A stretch of 64,000 nt of DNA from Acanthosoma haemorrhoidale. Taxonomy: Eukaryota > Arthropoda > Insecta > Hemiptera > Acanthosomatidae. The notes under the pieces were generated by a model, which did no database searches, had not been told where the DNA came from, and saw only the letters and a list, made by a program, of their open reading frames with translations. A program made the translations under genes and the position numbers. The DNA is taken from NCBI GenBank assembly GCA_930367205.1, contig OV884009.1, forward strand, positions 91,905,189 through 91,969,188, in the 5' to 3' direction. The first letter of the stretch is position 1. The number at the start of each line of letters is the position of its first letter. Positions 32,987 to 43,600 of the stretch are shown here, piece after piece.

Positions 32987-35257
32987 TCATTCCTGATCTA
33001 CAACCTCCCCCCCTGGTGGAAGCTTTAACTGTTCTATGTGGACATTTCGCCGCTTCTTAGGGGGTCGTATACTCTCAATTGTCACGACGTTGTGTTCCCT
33101 AATCACGACCACTTTAAATGGGCCCTCATATCGCACCAGCTCTTTGCTCCTATTTGACCCTAGTTTTTTATAGACGATAGTCCCGATTTTAAGTTCCCCC
33201 ATTCGATCCCGGACTTTGAGGTTTTCCCGTTCCACTCGTCTCGCTTTGTCCCTCGTTATCCTTTCTCGGACTTTGTCGCATATTTTCCTCAAACCGACAG
33301 TATTACTCGCCATTTTCTCCGCCATTCCCTTGTCTGCTACCGTCTCTGCCCCATTTCTCCGTCTTTCGCGCAGCCCAAAGAGGATCTCGAACGGGGAGAA
33401 CCCCGTCGCGGTGTGGATCGAATGATTGTAAGCGGCCACCGCCTTCGGCATTGCCTCATTCGCCGGCAGACCCTTTTCCGCGTGATATACCCGCAGGTGG
33501 TCACTCAGGGTGCTGTGCAATCTTTCTATCCCTCCTCTACTCTTAGGGTGCCCTGGGGTATTAAGATGCCAAGAGACATCGAGAGTCTTCATTTCTTTTC
33601 GGATGTTGGCATTGTCAAATTCTCTGCCCCCATCCGACGAGATCCGGTCTGGTACTCCGTAAAACTGGAACCAGGTATTTAATGCCAGCATTACCGCGTC
33701 TGATGACCGATCTTGCACCGGGTGCGCCATGGCCACTTTGCTAAAGCTGTCGATTGTGGTAACCCACTTATACCCCCTCCAAGTGAAGGTATCCACTTGT
33801 AAGTCACTCAACGGTGTCTCGGCGGTGAGCGATTCTTCTTGTCGCCCCCGTGGCGGATGTCTGTCATACTTCGTAGTGAGACAAACTGCACATGCCCCTA
33901 TCATTTCTTGTATGCTCTTTTTCATTCCCCACCAAAAGTACCTCCGCCGCAACGCTTGCAACGTTTCCTGAACACCACGGTGGTTCGTTTTTCCTTGGTG
34001 ATAGGCCAGCGTCACTTCCAGCTGCTGTTCTCTGTCTTTGAGTGTCTCCACCATCGACGTGCACCGAATAAATATCCTATCCACTCCAAGTTGTTCCGTT
34101 CGCCAGAGTCTACGAATTTTCTCCCAAATAGTGGCATTCCCTACAAATACATGATGGGTCTTTCCGGGTTCCGAGGCATCTTTCAATGCACGGCAAATTT
34201 GGTCGTTCCTAACCCCTGGTGGCGACCAAATCGTCGCGATTTTACTTCTCCCATAACTGTCATATGCGATCTGCAGCCGCCCTGAGGTCTTGGATTTCCA
34301 AATGATCTGCCGTCTTTTGTCGTTCACGATCCCTTCTGTTACTTCCATTTCAACAGGTCTTTCGGCGGCGGAACCTTCCTCTTCAAGGGTTTCCTCACCT
34401 TCGCTATCTCCTCGCGTACCGAGGCTTCCATCCTCCCCGGGTGTCCATTCCCGGAGAAACTGTTGGTTTTCCCCGGATGGTTCCCCTTCTTCCAATGTAT
34501 TCACAGTAATGGCTCTGGACAGCCAGTCTGCCACTACGTTCTCTTTCCCGGGTTTATATATGATCTCCATATTGTACTGGGACAAAAACTCTTTCCACCT
34601 CGTGACCCGCGCCGAGGACTCCTTTAACTTTCCTACCCATTGTAGGGGTCTGTGGTCGGTGTGAACACGGAATTTTCTGCCGAAGACATATGGGCGGAAA
34701 TGGTCTATAGCCCAGACGATACCTAGGAGCTCTCTCTCTAGAGCACCATACCGCGCTTCCGTTTCTGTGAGCCGTCGACTAGCGTACGCCACCGGGCGCT
34801 CCCCACCGTCTCTCTCCTGCGACAACACTGCCCCCAGTGCGTATTCGCTGGCATCAGTGGTGATTGTGAAGGGATGTTGGAAATCGGGAAATGCTAATAT
34901 TGGTTCCTCTTGTAAGCTAGACATACATTTCCGGATGTTCTGCTCCATGATTGGGGTAATTACCACCCTCGCTCCCTTTCGCAGTAAATTATTAATAGGC
35001 ACCAGGTATGCCGCCATGTCCGGCACAAATCTTCTGTAATAATTAAGCGTCCCCAGAAGTCGACGGATCCCCTTTACATCTGTGGGCACCACCATCCTTC
35101 TAATCGCCTCGACCTTCGTAGAGTCTGGCTTAACCCCCTCCTGTGAGATGGTGTGGCCCAAAAAATTGATTTTTTTCTTCCCCAACAGAGACTTCTCCAT
35201 GGACAATTTTAATCCGAATTCGCGGACTCTTTGAAATACACTTCTTAGGTGCTCAAC
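32987..35257 (-). pseudogene. pol: Gypsy pol, C-terminal part: RT end, RNase H, integrase
   Basis: An uninterrupted frame of about 757 codons downstream of the nested insertion, ending at 32,987. It starts in the RT thumb/connection (VEHLRSVFQRV, LGTLNYYRRF). RNase H follows with TTDASEYALGAVLSQ, ALERELLGIVWAIDHF and HTDHRPLQW. After an acidic linker comes an integrase HHCC region (YHQGKTNHRG ... CAVC), then a core with LQVDTF, SSDGGREF and GGIERLH supplying Asp, Asp and Glu. The C-terminal basic region ends near VHIEQLKLPPGG. All catalytic residues seen are intact, but the frame is cut off from its own start by the insertion. About 12 residues that the open frame adds at its beginning come from the insert and are not Pol. 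Confidence 0.92.
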
Positions 35258-35258
35258 G

Positions 35259-36151
35259 GATACTGTGCGGAAAACACAAAGACCAAACCACATAAACTGT
35301 GTAATGGGATTAATTGCTACACAGACGGCTCACTAACAGAAAACGGATCAGGGGCCGGCATATGGAGGAAAGATAAACCAGAATCTGGGATTTCTATTCC
35401 TTTAGGTAGACACACCTCGGTCTTTCAGGCCGAAGTGATGGCGATCAATGTCTGTACCCAAACCTTAATTGGGGAGGGTGTAAGAAACAGACTGATCACA
35501 ATTTTCACGGATAGCCAGGCAGCCATTGGCGCCCTGAGAAGCTATACGACCAGATCTTATTTGGTTGAGGAGTGTAAAAACAACTTAAACACACTCTCGC
35601 TAGCCAATAAGGTTAGAATCGACTGGGTGCCAGGACACACAGGCATCACAGGCAATGAGAAGGCAGATGGCCTTGCAAGGGTGGGCTCAGAACAGACACC
35701 TCTTGCACCTGAACCCATATGTGGTATCAGCCTCAGCTACGCTAAAAGGCGTATAAAATTAGCTTTAGAGGACAAGGCAAGACTTTCTTAGAGAGAAACT
35801 AAGAAACAGGAACACTCGAAACTGTTTCTTAATGGACCCTGTAAGAGAAGAAGCTCAGCACTTCTATCAATGGACAGGTGGACACTCAAAAGTGTGACAG
35901 GACTCTATACAGGTCACTGTCGGTAAAATAAACACCTCTTTAATTTGGGGATAGTGGGATCACCAATCTGCAGATTCTGCAAGAAAGAGGGAGAAACGGC
36001 ACGTCATATAATATGTGACTGTGATAACTTAGCTAGAAGGCGATACCTTCACTTTGGTAGTGATCGCATTGTAGACCCCAAACTATGTGAACTGATCGAT
36101 CCATTCAGTATCCTCAGATTTGCAAAGGCCGTGGGCCTGTCACATATATAG
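35259..36151 (+). pseudogene. Non-LTR ORF2 remnant: RNase H and C-terminal zinc finger
   Basis: One reading frame with two in-frame stops, TAG at 35,789-35,791 and TAA at 35,924-35,926. The first part is an RNase H domain: CYTDGSLTENGSGAGIW (Asp), FQAEVMAI (Glu), FTDSQAAIGAL (Asp) and WVPGHTGITGNEKADGLA (His and Asp), so the whole catalytic set is visible. After the stops, CRFCKKEGETARHIICDC forms the C-terminal CCHC zinc finger of RNase H-bearing non-LTR elements, and the frame ends at 36,151. The upstream endonuclease and RT are absent through 5' truncation. Confidence 0.9.
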
Positions 36152-36231
36152 GACAGGGACATGGACGGCGCACAATAGGTCTCAGTGAGGCCGTGGTGCA
36201 CAAATGCCGGAACAAATAATAATAATAATAA
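35259..36231 (+). mobile_element. 5'-truncated I-like non-LTR retrotransposon inside gypsy RT, 13-bp TSD
   Basis: Inserted on the plus strand, opposite to gypsy. The target duplication TAGGTGCTCAACG is at 35,246-35,258 and 36,232-36,244; gypsy copy 2 shows the uninterrupted site near 44,450. The 3' end is an (AAT)n run at about 36,214-36,232, as in the I group of elements, where short TAA-type tails replace poly(A). It retains the end of ORF2 and a 3' UTR of about 60 bp. Confidence 0.9.
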
Positions 36232-36233
36232 TA

Positions 36234-37296
36234 GGTGCTCAACGTGCTCTGCCTCCGTTCTGCTGAAAACTAACAGATCGTCCATGTGGACCTGGCATAC
36301 CGCTTCGTCTATTCCCCTCAAAAATTCATCCATTAGGCGTTGAAAGGTAATCGGGGCGTTTTTCAGTCCAAATGGCATCCTGGTAAATTGATAATGCCCC
36401 CTCTCAAATGTAAAGGCCGTTTTGTCTTGGTCGTTCGCACTCATCTTGATCTGGTGATAGCCTGCCTTTAGATCTAGGGTACTAAATATTGTCGCCCCGT
36501 TCAATCAGTCTAATATGTCCTCAAATCGGGGAATAGGATACTTCTCGTCCGTCGTGTTCTCGTTTAACTTCCGATAATCGATAACAACCCTGTATTTCTC
36601 CGTCTCGTCCCCAGGTCTATTTTTCTTCCTCACTGCCCATAGAGGACTGTTATATGGCGAAGTGCTATCAATTATAATCCCTTGCCGTTTGAGACTCTCT
36701 AGCTCCTCTCTAATATGCCTACGTAGTGCCTGCGGATATCGTCTCTCTTTCACGTATGTCACGCGTTCTTTCTTTAACTGGATCTCGTGGACCGTCTTCC
36801 CAGTCGCTCCTAGCGTGTCTCCCTCTACGTAAAAAATATCCTCAAACTCCCTCTGTAGGCCTTCCCTCCAGCCCTCTACTTTATTAACCGCCCCTATCCG
36901 CGCTCTTCCGTCCCATATAGTCCCTTGACATTTATATTCCACTTTCCCCAACTTAATGTTCCATTTTTCCCCGATATTCTCCACACGCGCGCCTACCTTC
37001 CCCAACATGTCGCACCCAACTATCACCTGGTACTCCCGCGGCATGTTTCCTACGATATGTATCTTTAGATCTCCCCCTTTCTTCGCCCACCTATTTAGCC
37101 CTATGACTAACTCTCCCACTACCTCGCAAGGGCCTCCCAGGGTGATTAAACTACAATTACATACCTGAATCTGGAGTACCCTCTCTCCGCCATACAGCCT
37201 CTCCAGCGCTCCGCGGGACATGATGGTGTTGGTGCTTCCCGTGTCCACCAGACACATCTCTCCTCCTTTGACCCTAATTATTGGCAACGCACACAT
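36234..37296 (-). pseudogene. pol: Gypsy pol, N-terminal part: protease and start of RT
   Basis: From ATG at 37,296. A retropepsin with CLVDTGSTNTIMS (catalytic Asp) and the later VGCDMLGKVG strand. Then the RT start with LKRQGIIIDSTSPYNSPLW, KYRVVIDYRKLN and YPIPRFEDILD. An in-frame TGA at 36,505-36,507 follows. Beyond it the frame continues with [37 protein letters not shown] and the catalytic loop, read as HMDD (His codon at 36,286-36,288) instead of the YMDD present in copy 2. The nested insertion begins shortly after. Gag and this frame are the same frame here, separated by a TGA at 37,354-37,356; in copy 2 pol is -1 relative to gag, which suggests ancestral frameshifting. Confidence 0.9.
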
Positions 37297-37353
37297 CCTC
37301 TCCCGAATTGCATTACATCTCAGGATGCGGTCGCCTCTCTGCCAACACGCTCC

Positions 37354-38517
37354 TCAGGCTTCATCACGTTGCTCCCATCTACGTGACTCGACCTTCTGCC
37401 CTGTCTGTCTCCTGTTTCTGCTGCACCTCGCTTCTTCTCCTTCAGTTCCCGAAGTCCCTGATGACTCATCTTCTGATGATCCACTCTCCCCATGTGTCAT
37501 GCTCCGTCTCTCTCTTACTTCTTGAGTGTTTACCTCCATTGGTTCTGGTCGTTGGTAATGCCTCGCGGTGTGTCCTTCCTCGCCACACTCAAAACATTTT
37601 GTTCGAGGACACTGTGCCACTAAATGTCCTGCCTTCCTACATCCGTGGCATTTTCTTTCTTTCCTGGGCGGGGCATACCTCGGTCTCGTTCCTCTAAATC
37701 TTCTTTCTCCTGTCGTTCCCTTGTCTCTGCCAATAACGGACGTTTCTGGTCTCCTCCAGGTTGGTTTCAGGGTCCGGGTTCTTTTGTATGCCACTCGGCT
37801 CCACTCATTGTCGACGTCTTGCACCCTCACTTCTTCCTCCTAGGCACTAGTGTCGATCATTGATTGTGCACACTCCGAGAACGAGCGCTCATCAGAGAAT
37901 CCTTCCTTTCTCCCTGTCTCCTTGGCCAGTTGCACTTTTAGAATTGTGGATAAGAATCCCATTCTACCCTCCACCTCTTCTACGCTAATCGACTCTCTTA
38001 TCTTCTCCGTTATCTTATTGAAACGGACTACTAACCCCGCAGCATATTGCCCGTTACTTTGTCTTGGGGACTTTGTCTCCCTAAACATTTGGAATATGTC
38101 CTCCTCGGGAGTCCATCGTCCTCCTCCGTACGCCTTCTTCAATCTCATCTTAATTAATTCCCACGGGGTTTCTTCATCTGCCTGAATTTGATTCAGTATA
38201 CTTCTCTTGACCCGACATATCAGGGCCGCCTTCAACGATTCCGCGTCTCTGGGATCTATTAAATTTTCTTCTGCTTTAGCTCCAATTAAAGCTGTGAGAC
38301 GGTCTCCTCCTTTTAGGAAATAGTTCAGCTCACCCAGTTCCCCAGTGAATCTCTCCAGCTCCGCAACAGCCTTCCTCAGATCCTGGGTATTCATCGCTTT
38401 TACCCTCATCAGCGCGAGCGCCGTGGCATGAACTTCTGGCATAGTTCCCACTCTTCTAATATCTGCTCCCTCTACGAGATTCAAGACGGGCTGTCTCAAA
38501 ACTCCTCCTTCAGTCAT
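37354..38517 (-). pseudogene. gag: Gypsy gag (one nonsense codon)
   Basis: ATG at 38,517, 79 bases after the primer site. The capsid-like part includes LKAALICRVKRSILNQIQ and SEREN-type charged helices, without a match I can name beyond gypsy Gag. A TAG at 37,840-37,842 interrupts the frame; copy 2 has AAG (Lys) at this place. Downstream are the nucleocapsid knuckle CHGCRKAGHLVAQC and a damaged second knuckle, CFECGEEGHTARHY. Copy 2 keeps a full second knuckle ending RHC plus about nine residues that are missing here (27-bp deletion). It ends with an acidic Ser/Glu-rich tail at TGA 37,354-37,356. Confidence 0.88.
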
Positions 38518-38595
38518 CTTCTCTCTTTCGCGTATAGATGAAAAAAAAACAAAAAAAAATTACGTTCGCACTCGATAACTCTCTTTCTCCACGGT

Positions 38596-38613
38596 TCCCG
38601 GGTTTCGGCACCA
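38596..38613 (-). other. Gypsy primer binding site, complementary to tRNA-Phe
   Basis: On the minus strand TGGTGCCGAAACCCGGGA, identical over 18 bases to the BEL site. Its first T overlaps the last LTR base, as in gypsy-group elements. Confidence 0.85.
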
Positions 38614-38792
38614 GTTAATGTTTATTGAATTACAAGCTAAGAAAGGTTGGTCATAAGAACACGTAGAACGTTATAACAAGACTCCTTTATTTAGACCAAG
38701 ATGCCTCTATCTATAGGTATTACCTGTAAACATATACAGATAACATATGTTTGGGGATTATGGCTGGGCACTACCGGCGCCTGGACTTAACT
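38613..38792 (-). repeat. Gypsy copy 1, 5' LTR (180 bp)
   Basis: In element orientation starts AGTTAAG and ends CATTAACT. Unusually short for an LTR, but bounded exactly by the TA-repeat target and the primer site. Confidence 0.93.
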
Positions 38793-38814
38793 TATATATA
38801 TATATATATATATA

Positions 38815-39361
38815 CACGAAATGGCTTACAGTCAAAATTCGAGAAGCTTGTAAAAAATGTTATCGGATATGAGAGGCTAGAGTTAAGTGGGGCTATAGTG
38901 GCACAGATTTCATCAGGCCCAACCTGCAATGACATGACACAAAGCGATTGGTTTAGGCAAATACCTGGCCTTGGCCAATCACAAGTGACAGCTTCCAGGC
39001 CCTTCGTCCCATCTAAGGTCTTCTTCATTTAGTTAACTCTTCAATGAAGTAGACCTCAATTACTTTTTTTTTACCTCATTAAAAATTTTTAAAACATAAA
39101 GGCAATATTCGACTTTTACGCACTACAACATAGCCTGAAGGATGAATACATATTCTTAGCATGATTATACAATGAATCTCTGGCGATTGTCTTACTTTAT
39201 AATGCAAGTTTAAGCAAACTTATTTCCAATGACGGATGTCGTTTTAAAATCTGTGTTTGTACACTATTTAGTACCCTGCATTCTATAATTCTAAATTTGC
39301 AATAAAAATACAAACTTAGCTTTCCGCCGTTACGCTAGCTTGTTGAAGAAATAAGTTGAAA

Positions 39362-39431
<70 letters not shown>

Positions 39432-40104
39432 TATTTACATTTTATTTAAAATTCAACTTGTTAATGTATTATTACTACATGTTCCGGTTGTACTACATAA
39501 AGTACGATTTCATCTTGTTCCCGACGTTCTTTGATGTTATATTTACTCGTAACGTTAATCATACGATCGTATCACGTAATATAATGAGTGTTAGCGATGC
39601 AGTATACTATTATATTCGACGTTCTTTGATAATATATTTACTCGTCAAGACATCTCCTCCTCAAAGATCCTCCTCAATCCATGAATCCTCCTCAAAGACA
39701 TTGCAAAACATTTCACATTTTAGATGGATTTGAATATGCTCTACGTCTCCCATTCTTTTAACTCACATCTTAACAAATCCGTAACTGAGAACCATGGTTC
39801 CCAAATTAAATACCCCTACCAGCTGAACAGCTCAGATCTCTAAGGTTTGCTAACCTTTTCATAAAAAAATAAATCTCTTGGTTATAAATTTCTCGGTCTG
39901 TGAAACCTCTACTAACTCGCACACGAAGGCAAAAACTCAGTAAACTTATAAAGCTTGAAATAAATGATAATTTTAAGTGCTGCATACAAATGAAAAATGA
40001 TTGGTAGACCCTGTTTAATATAAAACCTAAATTAATGCACCATTACGATACCCTTCATTAAATTATTTTTCCCCTCTCAATAATCTTCTGATATTTCAAC
40101 TTTT
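38815..40104. other. Intergenic DNA with microsatellite and short direct repeat
   Basis: Contains a (GA)n run at 39,365-39,428. A direct repeat of about 30 bp, CGACGTTCTTTGAT followed by TATTTACTCGT, occurs at about 39,522 and 39,617. No gene recognised; the 125-codon frame that starts in the GA run is not supported. Confidence 0.55.
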
Positions 40105-41775
40105 ATTATTATGATAAAATTACAATCCACCTTATTGGGCGATAAGGAATTGTGATAAATAATCTAATTCATACCACATTCACAATTTTTCATTCACTCG
40201 CTCATTCATACACTATTTACAAACAGCCCAGAGACCTCCCAAATCCGCATGGTTGTCACCTCACTCGCATGCGAAAGAGGCAGTGGTGTATTGGGAAGTC
40301 CCCCACGCTCCTCCGTCAGCCGCGTCACCAGATACGAGCCAGCGGAGGTTGACCAAGAGCGCGAGAGCCGCATACACTCAGGAAATGATTGCAGAAACTG
40401 GCCATTGCAAGGACTCCCACTGTTACGCATTTATAGCAGGTCACGAGGCCACTGCCGTTTTAGTCATCAAGGATGATTATATGGATGAGTGGATGACTGT
40501 GCTAGGGGACTAGGGTGGTTGGATATGTTACTATGAAATTTCAGGAACTTGGACGGGATGAGTTAGAGAATGCAAGGTATATTAAGATCGTTATGAAGGG
40601 TTTTGTTGCTGACATAATAAGGGGTATTTACTATTGTTCAATAATACTCGATCTCGTTAAGGTGTTTTTGAAGGTTTTGGGATGCTATATCAGGGTCTGG
40701 ATGGGTTGACAGGACTGCAGTGTCGTCTGCGAATGTTGCCAAGAAGGTATTGGTGGTAGAGGGGATATCAGCAGTGTATTGATTATAGAGGATGGGACCC
40801 AGGACGTTGCCCTGTGGAACTCCTGCTTTAATGGGATAGTAGTTACAATATTCCAAACCACAGCGGACTTGAAACGGTTAGAAAGGTAGGATTGTAGGAT
40901 TAGGAACAGGGTTTGCGGTAAATTTCCTTTGAGTTTGTAAAGCAAACCTGCGTGCCAGACCCTGTGAAAAGCTTGAGCTATGTCCATAAAGGCAGCAGTG
41001 CAATACTGTTTGTTTTCAAGGGCTGAGGATAAGTGATCAACAACGCTAAGGCCTTGTTGAGCTGTGGAATGTCGTTGGCGGAAACCAAACTGGTGAGTAG
41101 GGTAAAGGTTTTTGGATTCAACAATTGGAAGTAGGCGTTTTGATAGGAGTTTTTCAAAAATTTTTGAGAGGATAGGGAGTAGGCTAATTGGACGGTAAGA
41201 TGAGGCGTCATTGGGTGGTTTACCGGGTTTGGCGAATAGGACAATAATGGAATGTTTCCAGAGGAGAGGAAAGTGCGTCGTTCGGATAATGCACAAATAT
41301 ATATATGTTAGGAAGGTTATGGCTTTAAGAGGAAGTTGTTGGAGGATTCGAGGAGTAAGGAGATCATATCCTGGAGATTTTTTCAGAAGATATTTAACCT
41401 CAGAGGGGTTAACGGCTTTTGGTGGTAGTGAGGGAGGGATAGGTGAAGTGAGAAAAACTTCAACAGTTGGGTGATGATTATAGTTTTGAGGAGTAAGATG
41501 AGGAGTGAATGTACAAGAAAGATGCAGTGCAAATTCCTCCGCCCTCTCGCCATCCGAAGCCGCCCAGGACCCGTCATCACGACGGAGTGGGTGTGAAATA
41601 GGATGATATTTTAGGATTTTCTTAGTTACATTCCACAAGGAGTTATCCCTGGTAGACAGGGAGGAGAGATAGGAATTGAAAGAATCGGAACCGAAGGATG
41701 CCAATTGCCACTTTGCCAGCCTGCAGATTGTATGAGCGACGATCTGCAGGATGTCGGGATCTTTGCCAAACTGAA
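40105..41775 (-). mobile_element. Jockey-type retrotransposon, 5'-truncated copy J6
   Basis: The longest jockey copy here, on the minus strand. The tail lies at the left (TTTATCATAATAAT on the minus strand, near 40,105-40,120) and the 5' truncation is near 41,775. It contains the RT domain, then an internal deletion joining the region after the catalytic loop (about 40,640) to the C-terminal APYYVSN-type region, then the complete 3' UTR. Confidence 0.88.
40638..41704 (-). pseudogene. Jockey ORF2 reverse transcriptase domain (frameshifted)
   Basis: The minus-strand frame from 41,704 runs through the RT fingers and palm: PLLWKHSIIVLFAKPGKP, YRPISLLPILSKIFEKLLS, FGFRQRHSTAQQ and AFMDIAQAFHRVWHAGLL. 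In the last block the usual AFDRVWH Asp is His. A frameshift near 40.85 kb moves the continuation to another frame (40,856-40,638) with AGVPQGNVLGPILYNQYTAD and an intact FADDTAVLS loop. Protein sequence before the RT belongs to the endonuclease-RT linker, and no endonuclease is present. The copy is non-functional. Confidence 0.88.
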
Positions 41776-42455
41776 ATCAATAATATATTGATGAAAAAAC
41801 TCCCCGTACGCAATATTTGCTTACACAAAAAACCAAGCAGAAAACTCTTGAAATTTCCTAATTATTAGAATAGAAAATAAAATAAATTGCATGACGGAAC
41901 ACAGTCCCCTATGAGTAACAATGTCATTTAGAAAAACAATTTCTTTCCGGAAAACAAATTTATCTATGACATCATAAAGAAAAATGACGAATTAAAATGA
42001 ATGTGTAATACTCCATTAGAAAAAATATTAATAAAATAGATTATTTAACTGCATTGAGTAAACCAAGTCATAGATAGAACGATATAAAAATCTATTATAT
42101 ACTTTTATACAGAATTATCAGCTCAATGGACGTCCATATTGCATTGTTTGTTTGGATATATTTATATCTTTATACTTCTTTCAATACTTTGTTAACAATT
42201 GAAGCGAAGTCACTATTTAAACATTTATGCAGTACCAGGCTTCCATACTCTACGTCGCTCCGTAAAGCTTCCCAGAAGAATTTTCTATTTCTATAAATAA
42301 AGTAAGAGCCTCTCATCAGAGTTCTTGCTCTCTCGTGCATTTGTTTTTCATTTCCTCACTGAGAGAAATTTATTTCTTCCTAAACGTGTATCTTTTGTAA
42401 CATCTGAATAAATAAGCTGACATCTCTTAGTAACCTAGCATTACTTACTATTTTA
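41776..42455. other. AT-rich intergenic DNA, no gene seen
   Basis: No recognisable domain or repeat in this short AT-rich stretch. Confidence 0.55.
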
Positions 42456-42684
42456 GGAAAGCTCCCGGATATGATCTCCTTACTCCTAAAATTCTCCAAC
42501 AACTTCCTCCTAAAGCCATTATCTTCATAATATCCTTCTCCATTATCTCCTAACCTATATTTGTAATGCGAACGACGCACTTTCCACTTCTCTGAAAACA
42601 TTTTATTATTTCTCTATTCGCTAAACCGAGTAAATCACCCAATGACGCTTCATCATACCGTCCTATTAACCTACCCCCTATCCT
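42456..42684 (+). mobile_element. Jockey RT internal fragment J7
   Basis: Plus-strand match to the middle of the J6 reverse transcriptase (SPGYDLLTPRILQQLPLKAI through the RPISLLPIL region), with frameshifts. Both ends of the element are missing, so this is a broken piece and not a simple 5'-truncated insertion. Confidence 0.8.
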
Positions 42685-42686
42685 AA

Positions 42687-42900
42687 GTTATATAATGCTA
42701 AAATTAGAAGGGAGTTGAGCAGAACTGTGTACCTGCCTCGTGACTTCATGGAAGTCACTAATATTTTTAAGTAAGCAACCACATTCCTTCCAAGACCTCA
42801 ATTCCAATTCCTGGACCTACCCTTCTTATACACATATGCCTCAGCTTTAGCCCGAGTCCCCACTTGTTTCCAAAGCACTCGTCCCTAAACATCCGGCCCA
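42687..42900 (-). repeat. Hairpin-containing repeat, copy 1
   Basis: The inverse complement matches 59,213-59,408. Both contain a perfect 8-bp stem, here GTGACTTC at 42,740-42,747 and GAAGTCAC at 42,751-42,758, next to GAGGCAGGT, and both end at TTTTAGCATTATATA-type sequence. The family is unknown and has no coding capacity. This copy directly abuts jockey fragment J7. Confidence 0.65.
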
Positions 42901-43039
42901 GTATGTACTAACATAACTCTTAATATTTGTATATACCAGTGTGTTTTGGTCACCTCTTAATTACAAATAATTATAAGTTCCCCTCTTCTCGTAGCAGAAA
43001 ATATGTATCTATGTTTCATTAGGTTTAATAAAAATTATG

Positions 43040-43600
43040 ACGCCAGAGGGACGTCAGTTATAAGGAACTAGTGGGGGAAACAGCCACAGGTGGGGACCCA
43101 TCCCCACCACGGCTGGCTGCTTATATAAGCAGCGGCATTAGACCGAATCAGCATAAAGAACCGGACCGTCACTTGGAACACTACTCTCTCCTCTCTCTCT
43201 GCACTGGCACTTGCTGCTCTACTCAAAACCATCGACTTCTCATTCAACTACCTCTTCTGCATCTCTCTCTCCTAAACTCGCTATGTTTTAGTCCGGCGTT
43301 GTCAGACAGTGAAGACCTCTCCCTCGTGGACAACGGTTGCCGAGACCCTACAAACTCACCAATAGCGTCTCCCACGCCAATCCAGTCTGTTTCTCTCCGG
43401 TTTACACTCACCTTTGCGATCCGGACGGTTTTCGCCTACCCTTAGACACTGAGTGTATATTCGTGGTCATTCCAAGAACACATAACCTACCTATAATAAA
43501 CCTGGGTAGGAACAGGGTTGTTCCTCTTCTCCTGAACATAGTGCTTTGTCGGGGCACACCTTCTAAGATCTTCTGGAGTCAGATCAAAACGAATAGGCTG
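43040..43600 (+). repeat. LTR-like dispersed repeat, copy B
   Basis: Matches copy A at 1-475 in reverse. Starts near TGACGCCAGAGGGACGTCA. A TATA box sits inside the perfect 18-bp palindrome GCTGCTTATATAAGCAGC (43,116-43,133). Just upstream is a GGTGGGGA/TCCCCACC hairpin (43,089-43,108), and AATAAA lies at 43,495-43,500, about 370 bases downstream. Promoter and polyadenylation signals on the same strand suggest an LTR. Exact ends and a TSD could not be defined. Open frames here are fortuitous. Confidence 0.55.

Larger units (their letters stand above)
32500..38792 (-). mobile_element. Ty3/gypsy-type LTR retrotransposon, copy 1 (no env, with nested insertion)
   Basis: 6,293 bp including a 973-bp nested non-LTR element. 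Both LTRs are 180 bp, start AGTTAA and end TTAACT in element orientation, and differ at 4 positions. Order in element orientation: 5' LTR, tRNA-Phe primer site, leader of about 80 bases, gag, protease, reverse transcriptase (interrupted), RNase H, integrase, about 300 bases of non-coding DNA, polypurine tract, 3' LTR. Insertion into TA repeats and AGTT/AACT ends are features of the gypsy (errantivirus) group, yet no env frame is present. Inactivating changes are a gag nonsense codon, a UGA in the RT and the nested insertion. Confidence 0.94.

Noticed and set aside
40152..40513. Overlapping plus-strand frames across jockey copy J6
   Set aside because: The same frames recur in other jockey 3' UTR copies (for example 6.0-6.5, 17.6-17.9 and 61.1-61.4 kb), so they are chance frames of the UTR.
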